This document shows, piece by piece, positions 62,201 through 64,000 of a DNA stretch of 64,000 bases; the first letter of the stretch is position 1, and the number at the start of each line of letters is the position of its first letter. The stretch comes from Hormiphora californensis (taxonomy: Eukaryota; Ctenophora; Tentaculata; Cydippida; Pleurobrachiidae), in contig CM035352.1 in assembly GCA_020137815.1 (NCBI GenBank), positions 4,140,361-4,204,360 of the forward strand, in the 5' to 3' direction. The translations under genes and the position numbers were made by a program. Under the pieces are notes generated by a model, which was not told the origin of the DNA, made no database searches, and was given only the letters and a program-made list of their open reading frames with translations.

Positions 62201-63165
62201 GAAAATAACTGGGAATGAGGGGGGTTATAGTTACTATTACCAGATTTGTCCTGAGGTAGATTATGACAGATGACCACAACTTTACTATAGTCGTGTTTCC
62301 CACCCCCTCTAGTTGAGGTGACTACCTCCCTAACTGCCTCTCTTCTCCCCACATCAGGTCGACTAAGTGGCATCTCAATTCTCCTCTTGATGTCTCGGCC
62401 ACGCTTCGGTGATGGTGTACGTTTCCTGAGGGAGGTTAAAACGTAGGAAACATTTCCTAGTATATGCTAATAAACATTATATCAAGCAGGATGCTTCTGG
62501 TAGTTTCTATAATTCCCCACACACACACTCCTCCTTGGTTACGAAATAACCCCTGTGAAGGGGTAACTTCGTAACCAACGCTCCTCCATTCTCACCACAC
62601 ATTACAAAACAACTCCCACATGTGCCTGACACTCCTCCACTCATATTACAACACTGGAGAGAGAACTATAAAACACACACCCTATTACCTCGTTCTAATC
62701 TCAGACTCGATCCTCTTTGGTTTCTCCACAACTAGACTACTGGTTGTAGTGGTATCATGAAACCGGGTATTTAGGGTATTGTTCACCATCTTGTGCACCA
62801 TCCCATGTATCTTTGTGGCCATCTGAAGTGACATGAAGCTAACAACGGCCGTCACACCACATGAGCTGTCTTTATCTGTCAGTAACTCGATCTTGTCTAC
62901 CTCACCAAACCTGTGGGTGGATTAATTGGTATAATTAGTAATTGCATGTGGTTTGGAAAGTTAGTGGAGTAAAAACTCTGCGATAAATACACTGTCAGGT
63001 CAATGCTCTGACCGCTGTTCTCGCGAAACAGGGTGACTGATAGTAAATAAATAAACTTTGCATGAATGAAAAGTACACTCACTCATTGAAGAAAGTTGAA
63101 ATATCAGACTGTGTAGAATTGTCAGGGATGTTCCCCACCCATAAGTGACGACTCTCTCGTCCCAT
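56271..63165 (-). CDS. SPEN: Compact SPEN/split ends-family protein (4 RRM-like domains + SPOC)
   Basis: Spen proteins bind RNA and recruit corepressors or m6A machinery in the nucleus. Exons 5' to 3': 63165-63083, 62910-62689, 62425-62241, 62103-61989, 61133-61051, 60914-60709, 60603-60478, 60301-60071, 59788-59673, 59559-58365, 58018-57857, 57710-57615, 57493-57205, 56407-56271; all phases fit, giving 1,081 residues. The start MGRESRHLWVGNIPDNS matches the extreme N-terminus of animal SPEN. RRM2 spans KVVVICHNLP to ELIREKEAYNYFPD, RRM3 has STLFVGNLSGEV, RRM4 runs to GRIKVDFANHLECQEFYK. Exon 59559-58365 encodes an RS-rich region with SRSRDAKPRDRSRSRD repeats. SPOC covers LLFLLNKYPIMWKGAIALKN, RIAQRMRLEPNQIEGV, CMLLALPHGTD and ends VLHIFPPCDF...VIATV. 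Human SPEN is about 3,660 residues, so the long middle is missing; RBM15 is the alternative, but has three RRMs and no SPEN-like N-terminus. Confidence 0.92.
56409..56940. repeat. 28-bp minisatellite, about 19 copies
   Basis: Units GTGTGTTAGAACTAGAGGGA + GAGGGAAG, highly uniform, occupying most of the last SPEN intron. Confidence 0.95.
58174..58279. mobile_element. Complete 106-bp MITE with 11-bp target duplication (Mutator-like)
   Basis: Termini GGAACCGACCGAA and complement; TACCAACAAGC on both sides (58163-58173, 58280-58290). The interior contains GGGCACGTGACTGGTTATCA and CCAATCAGGGACC. A 9-11-bp duplication is typical of Mutator-like elements. It lies in the SPEN intron between exons 10 and 11. 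Partial relatives are at 22,205-22,290 and 29,820-29,935. Confidence 0.88.
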
Positions 63166-63785
63166 ACTATAATCATAAGAAGTGAGTGTGTTGTACATTT
63201 TTAATAGTCGCTACATATTACCATTTAATTATATTCGGGTTAAAATCAAAAAAAGGTTTTTGGATGTAAGAAGTCGAAAATTATGAAATAGGGACACTCT
63301 CAATATTTCTTGCTAGCTCCCGAAACAAAAGTATATTTTTAGAATTATTCAGCTATTATCCCAAAGTTAGATCTTATTTATTCTTACAACAAGTTACAAG
63401 GCTTCTCCTAACTTCTAACCCTCCTTTACAATATTTGACGCAGACCGCGATGAGAGAGGATGGAGTAAGACAAAACAGAGAGCATGTAAACTGATATCCC
63501 ACACTTGTTGTTATAGTGTGTATTGACACGGTAGTAGCAATACCACTATACATGAGAATCACGCCTCATATAAGGCCTCACCCCATAACCCAGTACTTGT
63601 CTTAATGTCTTAGTGATAACAGTCATGTGATTCTAGATAAGTTTCTGTATATAACTTGCATTCATATTTCTATTCTTCATTGCAATTCACTACAATCGAA
63701 AACTCGTCTATCGTTACTTTGTTTCCCAACCCCCTGGCATGGCGGTGGAGGTGTGGTATGGTCTGGTCCTTTGGGTGTCAACCTA
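63166..63785. other. SPEN: Upstream of SPEN start
   Basis: Non-coding. TTATAG directly precedes the T before the start ATG, so the coding exon may begin at a 3' splice site with a 5'-UTR exon further upstream. No clear promoter elements. Confidence 0.4.
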
Positions 63786-64000
63786 CCTTACTCTCCAAAA
63801 TTAAGATCCAGATAATGTAGCAAACTATAATTAAAATATCTTCTATTAAGCAATCTTAAATCAAAAACACTAAAATTCGAAATCTGAAATTAAGCAAACA
63901 AAAATTACGGCAAATTAAGCAACTCGAAAATAAGAGCAGCCAAATTTAAGAAACCTGTTATTAAGCAACATCACGTGATACATCACGTGATAAGACTCAG
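63786..64000. mobile_element. Left end of TA-flanked element, cut by the window edge
   Basis: CCTTACTCTCCAAAATTAAG follows TA at 63784-63785, and all 215 bp match 22,822-23,036 by eye, including the ATCACGTGATACATCACGTG motif near the end. Confidence 0.85.

Overview
This is a nuclear contig from an animal. Five intron-rich genes, all on the minus strand with GT-AG introns, are embedded in a dense and varied set of transposable elements and simple repeats. The gene set (SNX13, SPEN, CCDC81, RIOK2 and a family-4 glycosyltransferase) is metazoan. The very short SPEN protein, the small introns and a PHD-finger/reverse-transcriptase element of a kind I associate with sponges and cnidarians suggest an early-branching invertebrate, perhaps a sponge. 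That placement is inference; nothing in the window proves it.

Layout, left to right. 1-8,975: no host gene; a decayed APE-type non-LTR retrotransposon (copy A, about 0.92-6.5 kb) carries a 1,341-bp near-perfect palindromic element. 8,976-12,391: RIOK2, 5 exons, with a second truncated retrotransposon (copy B) in intron 3. 12,450-16,135: an apparently intact PHD-RT-endonuclease retroelement, head to head with RIOK2 and starting within about 60 bp of its start codon. 16,548-41,835: SNX13, 20 exons, reconstructed in frame as 850 residues; its introns hold at least eight inverted-repeat DNA elements. 43,754-47,923: a type II membrane glycosyltransferase, 9 exons. 48,532-52,111 (N-terminus not found): CCDC81. 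54,158-54,991: two exons of an unrecognised gene. 56,271-63,165: a compact SPEN-family protein, 14 exons, 1,081 residues. 63,786-64,000: the left end of a TA-flanked element identical to one inside SNX13.

The host genes are not a pathway: ribosome maturation (RIOK2), endosomal sorting/lipid transfer (SNX13), glycosylation (GT4), cilium/centrosome (CCDC81) and nuclear RNA/corepressor work (SPEN). The mobile fraction is the unusual part. It includes a 4.2-kb TTAA-flanked transposon with 940-bp terminal inverted repeats that joins a transposase N-terminus to a DEDDh exonuclease whose first motif has been deleted, and several nested hairpin ('cloverleaf') clusters with GC-rich tips between 38.8 and 42.7 kb. 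About 23.4-25.4 kb and 53.05-53.9 kb are homopolymer-run sequence that looks like poor consensus rather than biology. Exon edges were read by eye and may be off by a base or two.
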